Below, in pieces: positions 7,550 through 16,662 of a stretch of 64,000 nt of DNA. The translations under genes were made by a program, and so were the position numbers. Source of the DNA: JAWKTV01 sp041398905 (GTDB lineage Bacteria; Planctomycetota; Planctomycetia; Planctomycetales; Planctomycetaceae); the NCBI GenBank assembly GCA_041398905.1, contig JAWKTV010000018.1, positions 51,985-115,984 on the forward strand. Direction: 5' to 3'. Every line of letters begins with the position of its first letter. Within the stretch, counting starts at the first letter, position 1. A model generated the notes under the pieces. It worked only from the letters and a program-made list of their open reading frames with translations. It made no database searches and had not been told where the DNA came from.

Positions 7550-8833
7550 ATGTCGGACGCAGGATCGCGGGTTCATCGTCGAGTGAGGTTCCCTTTGGTC
7601 GGCTTGCTGCTGATCATGGGTGGCACGGTCATCTGGTGGAAGTGCGTTGAATGGTTGGACGAGTCGCGGTTCGAGGGCCGCGGAATCACCATCCTCCGGG
7701 ATTCTCTCGATCAACCAAGTGAGTTGGTCCTGCACGGTGAATCGGCCGCGACCGCTGACCTGCGACCACTGACACGCATGCCGACGGTGCGTAAGCTCAC
7801 ATTGCGGGAATTAAAGTTCCGACAAGAAAGCGTACTACCAACTCTGGACGACTGCCCAAGTGTCGAGTCCGTCTACCTGATCAAGGTAACGATCACACCC
7901 GACGCGATCGCAGCGATCTTGGCGATGTCGTCGATCAAGCAGTTGATTCTCATCGAATGCGACGGCTTTAGTGCGACTGAGTTGGCGGATATCGTCGAGC
8001 CGATGGACCGGAGGTTCACCCTGTTCCTTAACAGGCTGGTGATGTCGCCAACTGAGTTCGCGAGGCTTCTCCGGATCGATCAGCTCAGTGTTTCCATCGA
8101 ACCAGTCGATATCGAACCGGCAGCGAATCTGCTGAATCTGTTGTGGACGCAGCCCCCAGGAATGAGCCTGACCGCCGTTGAACCGATCACGGCTGAGCAG
8201 TTGGCGAAGTTGCGATATCCAGAACTGATCGAATGCATGTCGGGGCGGTTGGCAGCGGGTGCCTCGGCGGAACTTCGACGCCTCAGGGGTCTCGAAACAT
8301 TGGATTTGCATCTGGCGGACGACGAGACCCTCAGGTCCATCGCCAGACTCACCGCGTTGCAATCGCTCTCGATCAATGGTGGCGAGTTGACCGATACGGG
8401 CGTCTCGGCACTCGGATCACTCAGCCACTTGACGCACCTCAGAATCAGCAGTCCGAAGGTAAGTGGCGAGAGTTTCGCAGCGATCTCAACCCTCAGCCGG
8501 CTGGAGTTCCTGATGATCGATTGCAAGCACGCCGCGCAAGACTCGTTCTCACATCTCGCCGAACTCACCTCGCTGAAAACGCTGGTCCTGTTGCATGATC
8601 AGCTCACGAGTGACGACATTCAATTCTTGGCACAGCTACGTGGACTGACCACGATCGACCTCTATGGCAATCCGCTGGATGAGCGGGCCATCGAGATTGT
8701 CGAGTCGCTCCCCAACCTCACCGGGGCGGATCTCCGCGGATCGGCGATACCGGAAGACGTTTTGACTCAGTTCTTTGCACGACTGAAGGTTCGCGAGCAG
8801 CATCGAGCGCAGGCGGAGACTGAGCCGCAGTGA
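7550..8833 (+). CDS. Membrane-anchored leucine-rich-repeat protein
   Basis: The ATG at 7550 gives a 427-residue protein with one N-terminal hydrophobic anchor (about residues 15-31) after a basic stretch (RVHRRVRF). The remainder is exported and built of irregular leucine-rich repeats, clearest from about residue 245: L-R-G-L-E-T-L-D-L, then L-T-A-L-Q-S-L-S-I, L-S-H-L-T-H-L-R-I, L-S-R-L-E-F-L and L-R-G-L-T-T-I-D-L, spaced about 23-24 residues. It probably binds other proteins at the cell surface or periplasm. Such anchored LRR proteins are common in planctomycetes. It stands alone. The upstream start MTLRSAS at 7493 is rejected because it would remove the N-terminal signal topology. Confidence 0.75.
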   Translation: MSDAGSRVHRRVRFPLVGLLLIMGGTVIWWKCVEWLDESRFEGRGITILRDSLDQPSELVLHGESAATADLRPLTRMPTVRKLTLRELKFRQESVLPTLDDCPSVESVYLIKVTITPDAIAAILAMSSIKQLILIECDGFSATELADIVEPMDRRFTLFLNRLVMSPTEFARLLRIDQLSVSIEPVDIEPAANLLNLLWTQPPGMSLTAVEPITAEQLAKLRYPELIECMSGRLAAGASAELRRLRGLETLDLHLADDETLRSIARLTALQSLSINGGELTDTGVSALGSLSHLTHLRISSPKVSGESFAAISTLSRLEFLMIDCKHAAQDSFSHLAELTSLKTLVLLHDQLTSDDIQFLAQLRGLTTIDLYGNPLDERAIEIVESLPNLTGADLRGSAIPEDVLTQFFARLKVREQHRAQAETEPQ

Positions 8834-9121
8834 GTCCTCCACCATTCGAGCCACCTGGACATCTTCGCGGGGTGCCGGGTACGCCGGCCGGAGGGTGTGT
8901 GCCACGGCCGTGTCGGACGTGCGAGGCATTGTCAGTAAGCTGTTCACTCAACCGCAGCGCCGCTGGCCCGTGACTGCAAGCCGTCGCTCTGTTGAGCAAG
9001 GTGCAGTCACGCATTCTCAGGAAGTTGTGATGGCATTCGTTGATCGGTGCGGGTATTCTGAGGCGTCTCGACCACGGTTCCGGTGGTCCGCCTCAGCATC
9101 TCTCCCAAAATGAGGTTCCTC

Positions 9122-9610
9122 ATGCCAGCCAAGCCTGTCATCGCTCGTGACATCATGGTGTCTCGTCTGATTACGTTGCGTCCCGACATGGACGTGTTTG
9201 CGGCGATTGACCTGCTGCTCAAACACAACATCTCCGGCGCGCCGGTGGTCGATCAGGACGGGCGGTATCTGGGTGTTTTTTCGGAGAGTTGCTCGATCAG
9301 CCTGCTGCTGGCCGCCGCCTACGATGGTGCGCCGACGAACGAGATCGAACGTTTTGTTGATGGTGATGCTCCGACCATCGAGCCGGGAGCGGACCTGCTG
9401 ACGATCGCGCAGGTGTTTCTGGAGACTCGCTACCGTCGGCTGCCAGTGCTCGAAGATGGCCGATTGCTGGGGCAGGTGAGTCGCCGCGACCTGTTGAAGG
9501 CGGCCCGCCAACTGCTGGAGATGGGTTCGAGTGAAGGCTCGAGTGTGCTGTACCTCAGCGGGCTGGTGGATGCGCATGACTCGTCAATTCTGGTGCTCAG
9601 CCGGGTGTAG
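9122..9610 (+). CDS. CBS-domain pair protein
   Basis: The 162-residue protein is two CBS domains in tandem. The first is I-M-V-S-R-L-I-T-L-R-P-D-M-D then N-I-S-G-A-P-V-V-D-Q-D-G. The second is D-A-P-T-I-E-P-G-A-D then RYRRLPVLEDGRLLGQVSRRDLL. This makes one Bateman module, which usually binds adenosine nucleotides and regulates a partner. The start at 9122 is preferred over the ATG at 9110, because the GAGG at 9112-9115 is then a ribosome site at good spacing. There is no enzyme or transporter domain and the gene is isolated, so the regulated partner is unknown. Confidence 0.85.
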   Translation: MPAKPVIARDIMVSRLITLRPDMDVFAAIDLLLKHNISGAPVVDQDGRYLGVFSESCSISLLLAAAYDGAPTNEIERFVDGDAPTIEPGADLLTIAQVFLETRYRRLPVLEDGRLLGQVSRRDLLKAARQLLEMGSSEGSSVLYLSGLVDAHDSSILVLSRV

Positions 9611-9912
9611 GCGTCGCGGTCGCCAACGGATGACACGCCGCCGGCCACCACGGCAACTGCTGCGCCGCTCCCATCATGTCCAGCAGCGGGGGGACCGGCC
9701 GTGAAGTATCCCGCCTTCGAACGCGCATGTGGGGGGATGTCCCGTCGCCTGCCCGATCGGAGCGGGTTAGCGTTGCCCTTGCCGTTCACTCCGCTATCCT
9801 CAGAGGTCTCGAACACGTGTGACGGAGGGCCAGTCTGTTGCGTGCGTCGGGCACGAGGTTCCTGGCAGCCGCGGTTCACGCGGTGATCCCCGCGCGCGAA
9901 GGGTGAGGGCTG
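9611..9912. other. Intergenic region without recognised features
   Basis: About 300 bases between the CBS gene and the SDR gene. No coding frame is convincing. A purine-rich GAAGGGTGAGGG just before 9913 serves as the ribosome site of the SDR gene. Nothing else was identified. Confidence 0.4.
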
Positions 9913-11043
9913 ATGAGTTATATTCTGTTGAATGGTGCCACGGGGCTGTTGGGGCGTTACCTGATGCGGGACCTGCTGCTGAAGGAGCAGCCTTTGGCCG
10001 TGCTGGTGCGGAAGAGTCGCCGCGAATCGCCCCGTGAGCGGATCGAGGCGGCGATGCGGACGTGGGACCAGACGCTGGGCCGCGAACTCCCGCGACCGGT
10101 CGTGCTGGCGGGCGACATCTCGCAGCCCGACTTGACGCTCTCCGCGGAAGACCAGCGGTGGGTTCGCGACAACTGCGACGGCATGCTGCACAACGCGGCC
10201 AGCCTGTCGTTCGTCACCACGGGTCGCCAGGCGGAGCCGTACAAAACGAACGTCGACGGCACCCGCAACGTCCTCGACTTCTGCGAGCACAACGGCATCC
10301 GCAAGTTTTTCCATGTTTCAACCGCGTACGTCTGCGGCAAGCGCACCGGGCGAATCCTCGAGTCCGAGCTGAACGAAGGGCAGGAGTACGCCAACTGCTA
10401 CGAAGAGAGCAAAGTCGAAAGTGAAGAGATGGTGCGGGGGGCCAGGGCCCTCGACGGCGTCACCGTGTTCCGTCCGGCAATCATCATCGGCGACAGTCAC
10501 ACCGGCGTCACCTTTACCTACCACAACTTCTACTGGCTGCTGCAACTGGCGTATTCGCTGGTCAATGGCATGGGCGAGATGGACTTCACCGGCAAGATTC
10601 CAGCCCACATGGTGAAGTTCAACGTCGACGGGACCGAGCGGAAGAACCTGGTGCCGGTCGACTGGGTCTCGGAAGCGATGAGCCGCATCATCGTCGATCC
10701 GCGACTGCACGGCGAGACGTACCACCTGACGCCCCGCATTCCGGTCAACATGCGACTTGTGCTGGACGTCGTCGAGGAGACGGTCGGCTTTTACGGGACG
10801 GGCTTCTACGGGGCTGGCGATCGCCGCGAAGGGGCGCACGAGGCGGAGGACCTGTTCCACCAGCAGATGGCGGTCTATCAATCCTACTGGCGGGACGATC
10901 CGACGTTTGACTCGACCAATATCAGTCGTGCGCTGCCGGACCTCCCTTGTCCACATGTCGACCGCACGATGCTGAAGCAGCTTTCCCGCGTCGCAATCGA
11001 AAATCGCTTTCGTTGGAAGGATGCGGTCGCCGCCGAGGCGTGA
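9913..11043 (+). CDS. Extended SDR oxidoreductase, thioester-reductase-like (NAD_binding_4)
   Basis: The 376-residue protein opens with the nucleotide loop G-A-T-G-L-L-G (residues 8-14) and has H-N-A-A-S at 93-97. The catalytic Y163-x-x-x-K167 follows an S-T-A-Y stretch. The order is that of extended SDRs of the fatty-acyl-CoA reductase/thioester reductase type, which act on activated acyl groups or sugar-like substrates with NAD(P)H. A long C-terminal part (FTYHNFYWLLQLAYSLVNG and beyond) would form the substrate domain. The start is fixed by GGGTGAGGG directly upstream. It is monocistronic and convergent with the toroid gene. The substrate is unknown. Confidence 0.75.
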   Translation: MSYILLNGATGLLGRYLMRDLLLKEQPLAVLVRKSRRESPRERIEAAMRTWDQTLGRELPRPVVLAGDISQPDLTLSAEDQRWVRDNCDGMLHNAASLSFVTTGRQAEPYKTNVDGTRNVLDFCEHNGIRKFFHVSTAYVCGKRTGRILESELNEGQEYANCYEESKVESEEMVRGARALDGVTVFRPAIIIGDSHTGVTFTYHNFYWLLQLAYSLVNGMGEMDFTGKIPAHMVKFNVDGTERKNLVPVDWVSEAMSRIIVDPRLHGETYHLTPRIPVNMRLVLDVVEETVGFYGTGFYGAGDRREGAHEAEDLFHQQMAVYQSYWRDDPTFDSTNISRALPDLPCPHVDRTMLKQLSRVAIENRFRWKDAVAAEA

Positions 11044-11171
11044 TGCGGCGTCGGGCGTCACACACCCGTCACGGCGGACAGCCCCATGACGCGGCGGGGT
11101 AGCGCGTAATGAGCAGCGAGCCGCGGTGGGGCTTGCGGCCGCCCCGCTCGCCTCGTTGGACTTCCGTCCGC

Positions 11172-13136
11172 TCAGTTCTTGGAGGCTACCGCGTGCTTCT
11201 GCGTCTCGCGATAGATGGGCAGGTGGCGGTAGTAGACCTCAAGCGTCATTGTCGCCAGGCAGGTCATGTAGAGTCGGCCTCCCTTGGCGCCGTGCGCGTC
11301 GGCCACGTTCCAGCTCCCCGCCTCGTGCCCGCTGCGGACCTGCGAGTTCACCAGTTGCTCACGCATCGTCAGGTTCCACCGGGTCCACTCGTCTCCCTCC
11401 CAGTGGTGCATCGCCTGGGTGGCGTAGTAGTTGAAGTACATGTCGTTGGGTGACGGACCGATGTTGCTGAGATGGGCGATCCCCTTCTTCAGCGGTGCGT
11501 CGTCGCGCTTCCAGCCGTGGTACATGCGGACCAGCAGACCGATGCCGGTGGTGCTGTTCTTGCGTTCGGGCTTGGCATAGCCGTAAAAGGCGCCGCCTTC
11601 CAGGGCGACGGAGTCGAGGTATTTGTGCGCGTCCGAGAAGACCTTTTCGGGGATGTCGATGCCGGCGTTGCGGCCGGAGATCAACGCCATCATGCACCAA
11701 CCCTGAATCGAGGTGTCGGGGCGTCCACCCGGCTTATCCGGAACGTAGGTCCAGCCGCCGGTCGAGTCCTGATGAACGACGAGCCACTTGATGGCCGCGG
11801 TCGCGTACTTGCTCAGTTCGTCTTCCATCGTAACGAAGATGCGGCGGTCGACGGATCGGCCGTCGCTGAGCTTGATCCTGCCAGGATTGGCTTCGAGCTG
11901 CGCCCGCACCAGGGCCAGCGATTCGCACAACGCCGTAGTGGAGATGGCATGCTCGTAGATTCCCTCGTTGGAGGTTGAGCCGGGCACGCTGCGGAGGTCG
12001 AATGTCCCTCCTTCGCCGAGCTTGCCGTTCCTCATCAGGAATTCGGTGCCGCTCTTCACCACCTTGGCGTGCGCTCCATCGATGGCGGTGTGCCCCGCGC
12101 CGAGGTAAGTCAACAGCGCCAGCCCGGTAGCCGAGAGCCGCCCCTTGTCAAAACTGCCCGGCTCCGAGCAATCGCAACCCGCGGCGGCCGTGTGAGCGTA
12201 GCTCCAACCACCGTCCGGCAACTGGTGTCGGGAGAGCCACTTGAGCGACTCGTTCACCGCTCGTTCGCTGGCCATCGTACCGCCATACTTCAGCAGCGCC
12301 GCCTCCTTGCCAGCCTGCGTGCGGCCACCCAGCTCACCAAGAATCTGCATTTCCGGGCCAGGCGCGTTGGACAACATGTCCAGCACGTCGGTCGCCGGGT
12401 TTTGATCACTCACGTCCAGCGAGACGATGTCCGCCGCCGCCGCCGCGTCCGGCATATCGGACGTTTCCAGACTCGGGTCGAGGTTCATCTCGACCTGTTC
12501 GGTTAACGGCTCGTCGGCGGGCGTGTCGGCGTCGGAGATCGCGGAACTGATCTGGAACTCCGGCTTCTTGCCCGCTTGCTCGAACGCCCACAAGAACATG
12601 AACAGCATCGCCAGCCCGTTCAGAGCGGCGCTGACGCCGTAGTCGCGCACGTTCTGTTTGACCTCCGCATGATGATCCTCCCACCAGAACCGCGCCTTGG
12701 TGGTCAGACGGGGGAAGGTTCCCAGCGTGGCCAGGAAGGCCTCGCGTTCGCGAAGTTGCTGCAGCCGCTCTTCCTCGTGGGTATCGATCGGAACGTCGAT
12801 CACCGGTGCCGCCACGCGGGCGGGACGTTCCGGCTTCCGCGGCTTCGGCTCGACGGGTGGTGCCTTCACTGTCGGCGGTGCGACGGGCGGCGGGGGCGGA
12901 GCGATGGCCGGCGGCCGGCCATTTGCGCGCTCGGCCGCCAGCAGGTCCCGGAAACCATCCGCTTCCGCTGCGGGCACGTCCGCCAAGGGAATCTCGAAGA
13001 CCTCGTCCCCGTTCGAGACGATGGTCAGTCCGCGCTCCGCAGGCACGTAGAACCCGTCCCCCTTCGCCGCCGCCAGATCGGCGACAGGGATCGTGTAAAA
13101 CTCCGACCCGTTGGAGATGGAAATCGTCTCGGACAT
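11172..13136 (-). CDS. Membrane-anchored alpha/alpha-toroid (prenyltransferase/squalene-cyclase-like) protein with duplicated N-terminal motif
   Basis: The 654-residue protein has three parts. Residues 4-33 and 37-67 are two copies of a unit (T-I-S-I-S-N-G-S-E-F-Y-T-I-P-V-A-D-L and L-T-I-V-S-N-G-D-E-V-F-E-I-P-L-A-D-V, each with a D-G-F). A proline-rich linker (about 72-115) and one TM segment (169-185) follow. From about residue 290 the protein is toroid-like: W-L-S-R-H-Q-L-P-D-G-G-W and W-L-V-V-H-Q-D-S-T-G-G-W repeats. These folds form terpenoid cyclases and prenyltransferases. The catalytic DxDD motif of squalene-hopene cyclases is not visible, so a scaffold or binding role is likely. Planctomycetes have many such proteins. 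Confidence 0.7.
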   Translation of the reverse strand: MSETISISNGSEFYTIPVADLAAAKGDGFYVPAERGLTIVSNGDEVFEIPLADVPAAEADGFRDLLAAERANGRPPAIAPPPPPVAPPTVKAPPVEPKPRKPERPARVAAPVIDVPIDTHEEERLQQLREREAFLATLGTFPRLTTKARFWWEDHHAEVKQNVRDYGVSAALNGLAMLFMFLWAFEQAGKKPEFQISSAISDADTPADEPLTEQVEMNLDPSLETSDMPDAAAAADIVSLDVSDQNPATDVLDMLSNAPGPEMQILGELGGRTQAGKEAALLKYGGTMASERAVNESLKWLSRHQLPDGGWSYAHTAAAGCDCSEPGSFDKGRLSATGLALLTYLGAGHTAIDGAHAKVVKSGTEFLMRNGKLGEGGTFDLRSVPGSTSNEGIYEHAISTTALCESLALVRAQLEANPGRIKLSDGRSVDRRIFVTMEDELSKYATAAIKWLVVHQDSTGGWTYVPDKPGGRPDTSIQGWCMMALISGRNAGIDIPEKVFSDAHKYLDSVALEGGAFYGYAKPERKNSTTGIGLLVRMYHGWKRDDAPLKKGIAHLSNIGPSPNDMYFNYYATQAMHHWEGDEWTRWNLTMREQLVNSQVRSGHEAGSWNVADAHGAKGGRLYMTCLATMTLEVYYRHLPIYRETQKHAVASKN

Positions 13137-13585
13137 GACAACACATCGGGCGGTTTGACTTGCCGGGGAGGTGATACGGAATTCTAACCATGTAACCCAT
13201 CAGTTTCGACCCCGCTGATCGAGATTATCCCCGGCTCGCGATCGGGAGCCGGCTGCAACGGTTGTGACGGATGTCGCCGCCACTCGCTCTCGATTCGCCG
13301 GCGGAGACGACCCCGGGATCGATACACGCCCCCTGAATGACGTAGGGTCACGATGGACAGACCTACTGGCAAAGCAGTGGTCGCACGGCGACCTGCCGTC
13401 GCCACCCTGTGGCGACTCGCACGCCGACTCAATACGGCGATCGTGGCTGCGACGAGCTTCCGGCTCGATCCGGGGTCCATGAAGTCGACCGCCGGCCTGC
13501 GTCAACGACCACGACGGCCCCGGACTGGCCTGTGCCAAACCAGGACCCCTGACAGATATTGAAACCGATTCTCGGGAGTTTCCGC
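13137..13585. other. Intergenic region between divergent genes
   Basis: About 450 bases containing the promoters of the toroid gene (leftward) and the glycosyltransferase (rightward). One short hairpin is visible, 13231-13237 pairing with 13246-13252, without a T-run. No coding frame is convincing. Confidence 0.35.
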
Positions 13586-14458
13586 ATGTTCGCGACGGCT
13601 GAAACGATTCGCTACTTCGATGCCCCCGAGGCGTGGCCAGCGGACATCGAAGCCCGGCCCTACTCTCAGGAGTGGTACGACGCCCTGCGGCAGCGACTCG
13701 GGAGCGCGGCGTGCCGTCAGTTGAGTTTCTACCCGATCCCAGACGACATGGTGCTGTCGGTCATTATTCCGGTCTACAACGAAGAGCAGACGCTGCGCGA
13801 GATCGTCCAGCGGGTCCGAGCAGTGCCGATTCGTAAAGAGATCGTCCTCGTCGACGACTGCAGCAAAGACCAGTCCCGCGCGATCATGCGGGAACTGGAA
13901 ATCGAATCCATCCAGGATGAGTTGAACGCCGTTGTCTGCGTTCATCACAACGTCAATCAGGGGAAGGGCGCTGCATTGCGGAGCGGCTTCCAGGCGGCCA
14001 CCGGTGACGTGATGATCGTGCAGGATGCCGATCTGGAATACGACCCCACCGAGTACCCGCGCCTGCTGCAGCCGATCGTGGAAGGCGAGGCCGATGTCGT
14101 GTACGGCAGTCGCTTTCTGGGCGATCGCTCGCATCGCGTGCTGTACTACTGGCATTACCTCGGCAACCAGTTCCTCACCCTGCTGTCAAACTGCTTCACC
14201 AACCTGAACCTCACCGACATGGAGACCTGCTACAAGGTCTTCACCCGCAAGGCGATGGACTCGATTTTGCCGACCCTCAAGCAGAACCGGTTCGGCTTTG
14301 AACCCGAGGTGACCGCCAAGGTTGCCCGCCGCAAGCTGAGGCTGTTCGAGTTGGCCGTCAGTTACTCCGGACGCACGTACGCCGAAGGAAAGCACATCGG
14401 CTGGCGGGATGGATTCCAGGCGCTGTGGTGCATTGTCCGTTACCGCTTCGGCGATTGA
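13586..14458 (+). CDS. Family 2 glycosyltransferase
   Basis: The 290-residue protein has the GT2 nucleotide-sugar fold. S-V-I-I-P-V-Y-N-E-E comes first, then V-D-D-C-S-K-D, then N-Q-G-K-G-A-A-L-R. The metal-binding D-A-D in Q-D-A-D-L-E-Y-D-P follows, with VYGSRF after it. Such dolichol-phosphate-mannose-synthase-like GT2 enzymes move a sugar from a nucleotide or to a lipid carrier. There is no C-terminal TM pair, so the product may be soluble or peripheral. The ATG at 13586 with GGGAG upstream is chosen over the frame's earlier start at 13559. It faces a divergent toroid gene upstream and a convergent MfnF-like gene downstream. Confidence 0.85.
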   Translation: MFATAETIRYFDAPEAWPADIEARPYSQEWYDALRQRLGSAACRQLSFYPIPDDMVLSVIIPVYNEEQTLREIVQRVRAVPIRKEIVLVDDCSKDQSRAIMRELEIESIQDELNAVVCVHHNVNQGKGAALRSGFQAATGDVMIVQDADLEYDPTEYPRLLQPIVEGEADVVYGSRFLGDRSHRVLYYWHYLGNQFLTLLSNCFTNLNLTDMETCYKVFTRKAMDSILPTLKQNRFGFEPEVTAKVARRKLRLFELAVSYSGRTYAEGKHIGWRDGFQALWCIVRYRFGD

Positions 14459-14557
14459 TGCGTCGGCACGTTCTGCCGAGATCCCGCTCGCTTGCCAAAC
14501 GCTCTCCACAGACCGTCAGCAGGCTGAGCTTCCGACGCACCGAATCCTGACTGCCCT

Positions 14558-15568
14558 TCAGCTCCGCTCGCCGGCCAGCCTGGCGAGCGCGTAGGCGCAA
14601 GCCGCCTGCGCGTGTCCCGGGCCCAGCATGTCGCCGAGCGAGAGCACCTCGGGCGGGTCGTCGAACCCGCACCGTGGCAGCAGACTTCGCAGCCACTCAC
14701 TGCCCTCGCCGCTGAGCAGCACAACCTGCCACACCCCGCGCCGGCAAGCCGCGACACGTTCGATCGCGGTGACCACCCGCTCCGCAAGGGTCTCGATGAA
14801 CTCCGCCGCTACTGCCGTGGTCTCGGCCATGTCGAGTTCGGTGCCGTCGCAACCTAGCAGATGCGCCAGACGGACATGGGCCGCCTGACGGGTCGCCGGG
14901 CGACCATCGGCCGTGGCGGTATCAAGCCGGTCCTCCGGCGTGACCCCGGTCAGCAGGCAGGCATCCAGCGTGGTGGCGAACAGTTCGTTTGCGACGCCGC
15001 AGCGGCCCCCGCGCAGCGCGACCTCCTGACGCAGTCCGCACAAGGGCGTCCGTCGCAGGCCGACGTACACCAGTTCGCCCGACAGCAGCCGCTCGAGATC
15101 GGTCGCTCCCTGCGGCTCCGGCCAAGCCTCGATGATCGGGATGATGTCCAGCGTGGTTGAGCCCAGATCGATGAGCAATGCGTTCCCCCGCGGTGCGATT
15201 CGGCCCGCCCAGGTGGCGAGCGCGTGCCAGTTGGCGGCCGCCACCAGCGGGACGAGTTCCAGGGCCTCGCGGACGGACACGAACTCGCCGCCCGTCTGCC
15301 AGACACGCACGGCCCGCCCGCCCGCCACCGCCTCGACCGATCTCAGGATGAAGTCGACGCCTTCGGCCTTGGTGGCGAAGCAGTCGGCCAGTTCGGCCGT
15401 CATGGTGACTGCAAGTCCGCTGTCATCCGGCCAGTTGGCGAGCAGCGTCCGCAGTTCATCCGTCAGCGCATCGCGGTTGGTCCAGATCGGAAACGGCCGC
15501 GAGACCGAACGCCGCTGACCGTCCGAGGCTTTGAGATTCGCGCCGCCGATGTCGAGGCCCAGCCACAT
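14558..15568 (-). CDS. H4MPT-linked C1 pathway protein, MfnF-like ASKHA family
   Basis: The 336-residue protein begins M-W-L-G-L-D-I-G-G-A-N-L-K-A and has LLIDLGSTTLDIIPI in the middle, two phosphate-binding loops of the ASKHA (hydantoinase/actin-like) fold. The overall order matches proteins described as H4MPT-linked C1 transfer pathway proteins. In methanogens the homologue MfnF joins the two halves of the methanofuran precursor. Planctomycetes are known to carry an H4MPT-linked formaldehyde oxidation route, and an mtdB-like gene lies at 26 kb. The start at 15568 is chosen because it begins the family domain; the 700-residue open frame reaching 16660 is antisense extension. The exact reaction in bacteria is inferred. 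Confidence 0.75.
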   Translation of the reverse strand: MWLGLDIGGANLKASDGQRRSVSRPFPIWTNRDALTDELRTLLANWPDDSGLAVTMTAELADCFATKAEGVDFILRSVEAVAGGRAVRVWQTGGEFVSVREALELVPLVAAANWHALATWAGRIAPRGNALLIDLGSTTLDIIPIIEAWPEPQGATDLERLLSGELVYVGLRRTPLCGLRQEVALRGGRCGVANELFATTLDACLLTGVTPEDRLDTATADGRPATRQAAHVRLAHLLGCDGTELDMAETTAVAAEFIETLAERVVTAIERVAACRRGVWQVVLLSGEGSEWLRSLLPRCGFDDPPEVLSLGDMLGPGHAQAACAYALARLAGERS

Positions 15569-15988
15569 GGGGAGGAGTCGCCAGCGGTCCGCCGTTCGGC
15601 GCGTCCGCAGACACGACGACGCACGGGCTGGCCCTTTCAAGAGGCGCGATTTCGATGGAGGCAGTGGGGAATTCCGCGAACGGAGTAGACCACGTCGAGG
15701 CGGCGGTCGCCAGCGGTCGCGGCGACATGGCGACGAAGATGGGACAGGGAGGCGGGGAAAGCTGCCTGCGCGGCTCCGTTCGGACCGCGATCTCAAGAAA
15801 TGGTGCTGGTCTGGCACATCCGACCCGCAATTCCCGCCGGTCGGGCGTAGAATGTCATCGCGGAGTACCCGCGTCGCGATGGAGTCAGCCGATACCAGAG
15901 TTGGAATCAACGCGACGGTCTGCGGATGCTCGAACCGAGTCCCTTCATCCGTCCCCGGCCCCCTTTTTTCCGAAAGTGGAACGAACCG
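15569..15988. other. Intergenic region between divergent genes
   Basis: About 420 bases separating the MfnF-like gene (leftward) from the cyclic-nucleotide-binding protein gene (rightward). No convincing coding frame or clear regulatory site was found. A CCTTTTTTCC run lies 20-25 bases before the start at 15989. Confidence 0.3.
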
Positions 15989-16513
15989 ATGAGTGACATT
16001 GTCGACCTGATCCCGCGCGTTCAGATTCTCGCCGCGTGCGACATCCGCGACCGCGAGGCGTTCGAGCGAACCATCGAGCGCGAGTGCTACGCTCCCGGCC
16101 AGACGATCATCACCGAAGGGGAGACCGATCGGGCGTTGTGGATGATCCTCAAGGGAAACTGCGAGGTTGTGAAGAGCGAGAACGGCCACCCGGGACAGCG
16201 GCTGGCGACGCTGGAGACCGGCACCGTGTTCGGCGAGATGTCGTTCTTCCGTCCGGCGCCGCACTCGGCCACGGTCCGGGCCATCGATGCGGTCGAGGTC
16301 GGCCGGCTCTCGACGCAAGCCTTCCGCGAACTGCAGGACCGCAATCCCGCCGCCGCCGTTTGCATCATGGCGAACCTCGTCTCGCTGCTGTCGGATCGCC
16401 TGCGCCGCATGGACGAACGCATCTGCGAGGTGCTCGCCGAGTCCGCCTCGCATCGACAGGATGAATGGCAGGACTTCCGCGCACGACTGTTCGCGACCAG
16501 CGACTTCAGTTGA
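15989..16513 (+). CDS. Cyclic-nucleotide-binding (Crp-type) domain protein without HTH
   Basis: The 174-residue protein has the beta-barrel of cAMP/cGMP-binding domains: Y-A-P-G-Q-T-I-I-T-E-G-E-T-D at the start, then L-E-T-G-T-V-F-G-E-M-S-F-F, the phosphate-binding cassette with G-E-M, and P-H-S-A-T-V-R-A. The usual basic residue in the R-S-A-T position is replaced by H-S-A-T, so nucleotide affinity is uncertain. After the barrel there is only one long helix, with no helix-turn-helix, so this is not a transcription factor. It probably binds a ligand and acts through a partner. It is followed 149 bases later by the ROK kinase in the same direction. Confidence 0.8.
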   Translation: MSDIVDLIPRVQILAACDIRDREAFERTIERECYAPGQTIITEGETDRALWMILKGNCEVVKSENGHPGQRLATLETGTVFGEMSFFRPAPHSATVRAIDAVEVGRLSTQAFRELQDRNPAAAVCIMANLVSLLSDRLRRMDERICEVLAESASHRQDEWQDFRARLFATSDFS

Positions 16514-16662
16514 CGACACGTCGCCTTGCGTGTGCTGATTGACTCGATGGTCGCTTGTGCCGCACGACCCACCTTCATCAACTGGTGCTCCCTGCTCGAT
16601 CGGCCCACCGGCTGGCTTCCAGTTCCGCGCACTCGTTATCCTGTCGCTCACGAGGAGCAATC

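Noticed and set aside
14459..14539. Terminator between the convergent GT2 and MfnF-like genes
   Set aside because: An 8-bp inverted repeat exists (14459-14466 with 14532-14539), but the spacer is over 60 bases and there is no T-run.
15569..16660. N-terminal half of a 700-residue minus-strand ORF (14558-16660)
   Set aside because: It lies antisense to the Crp-type gene and has arginine-rich, low-complexity composition. The true protein begins at the M-W-L-G-L-D-I-G-G start at 15568.
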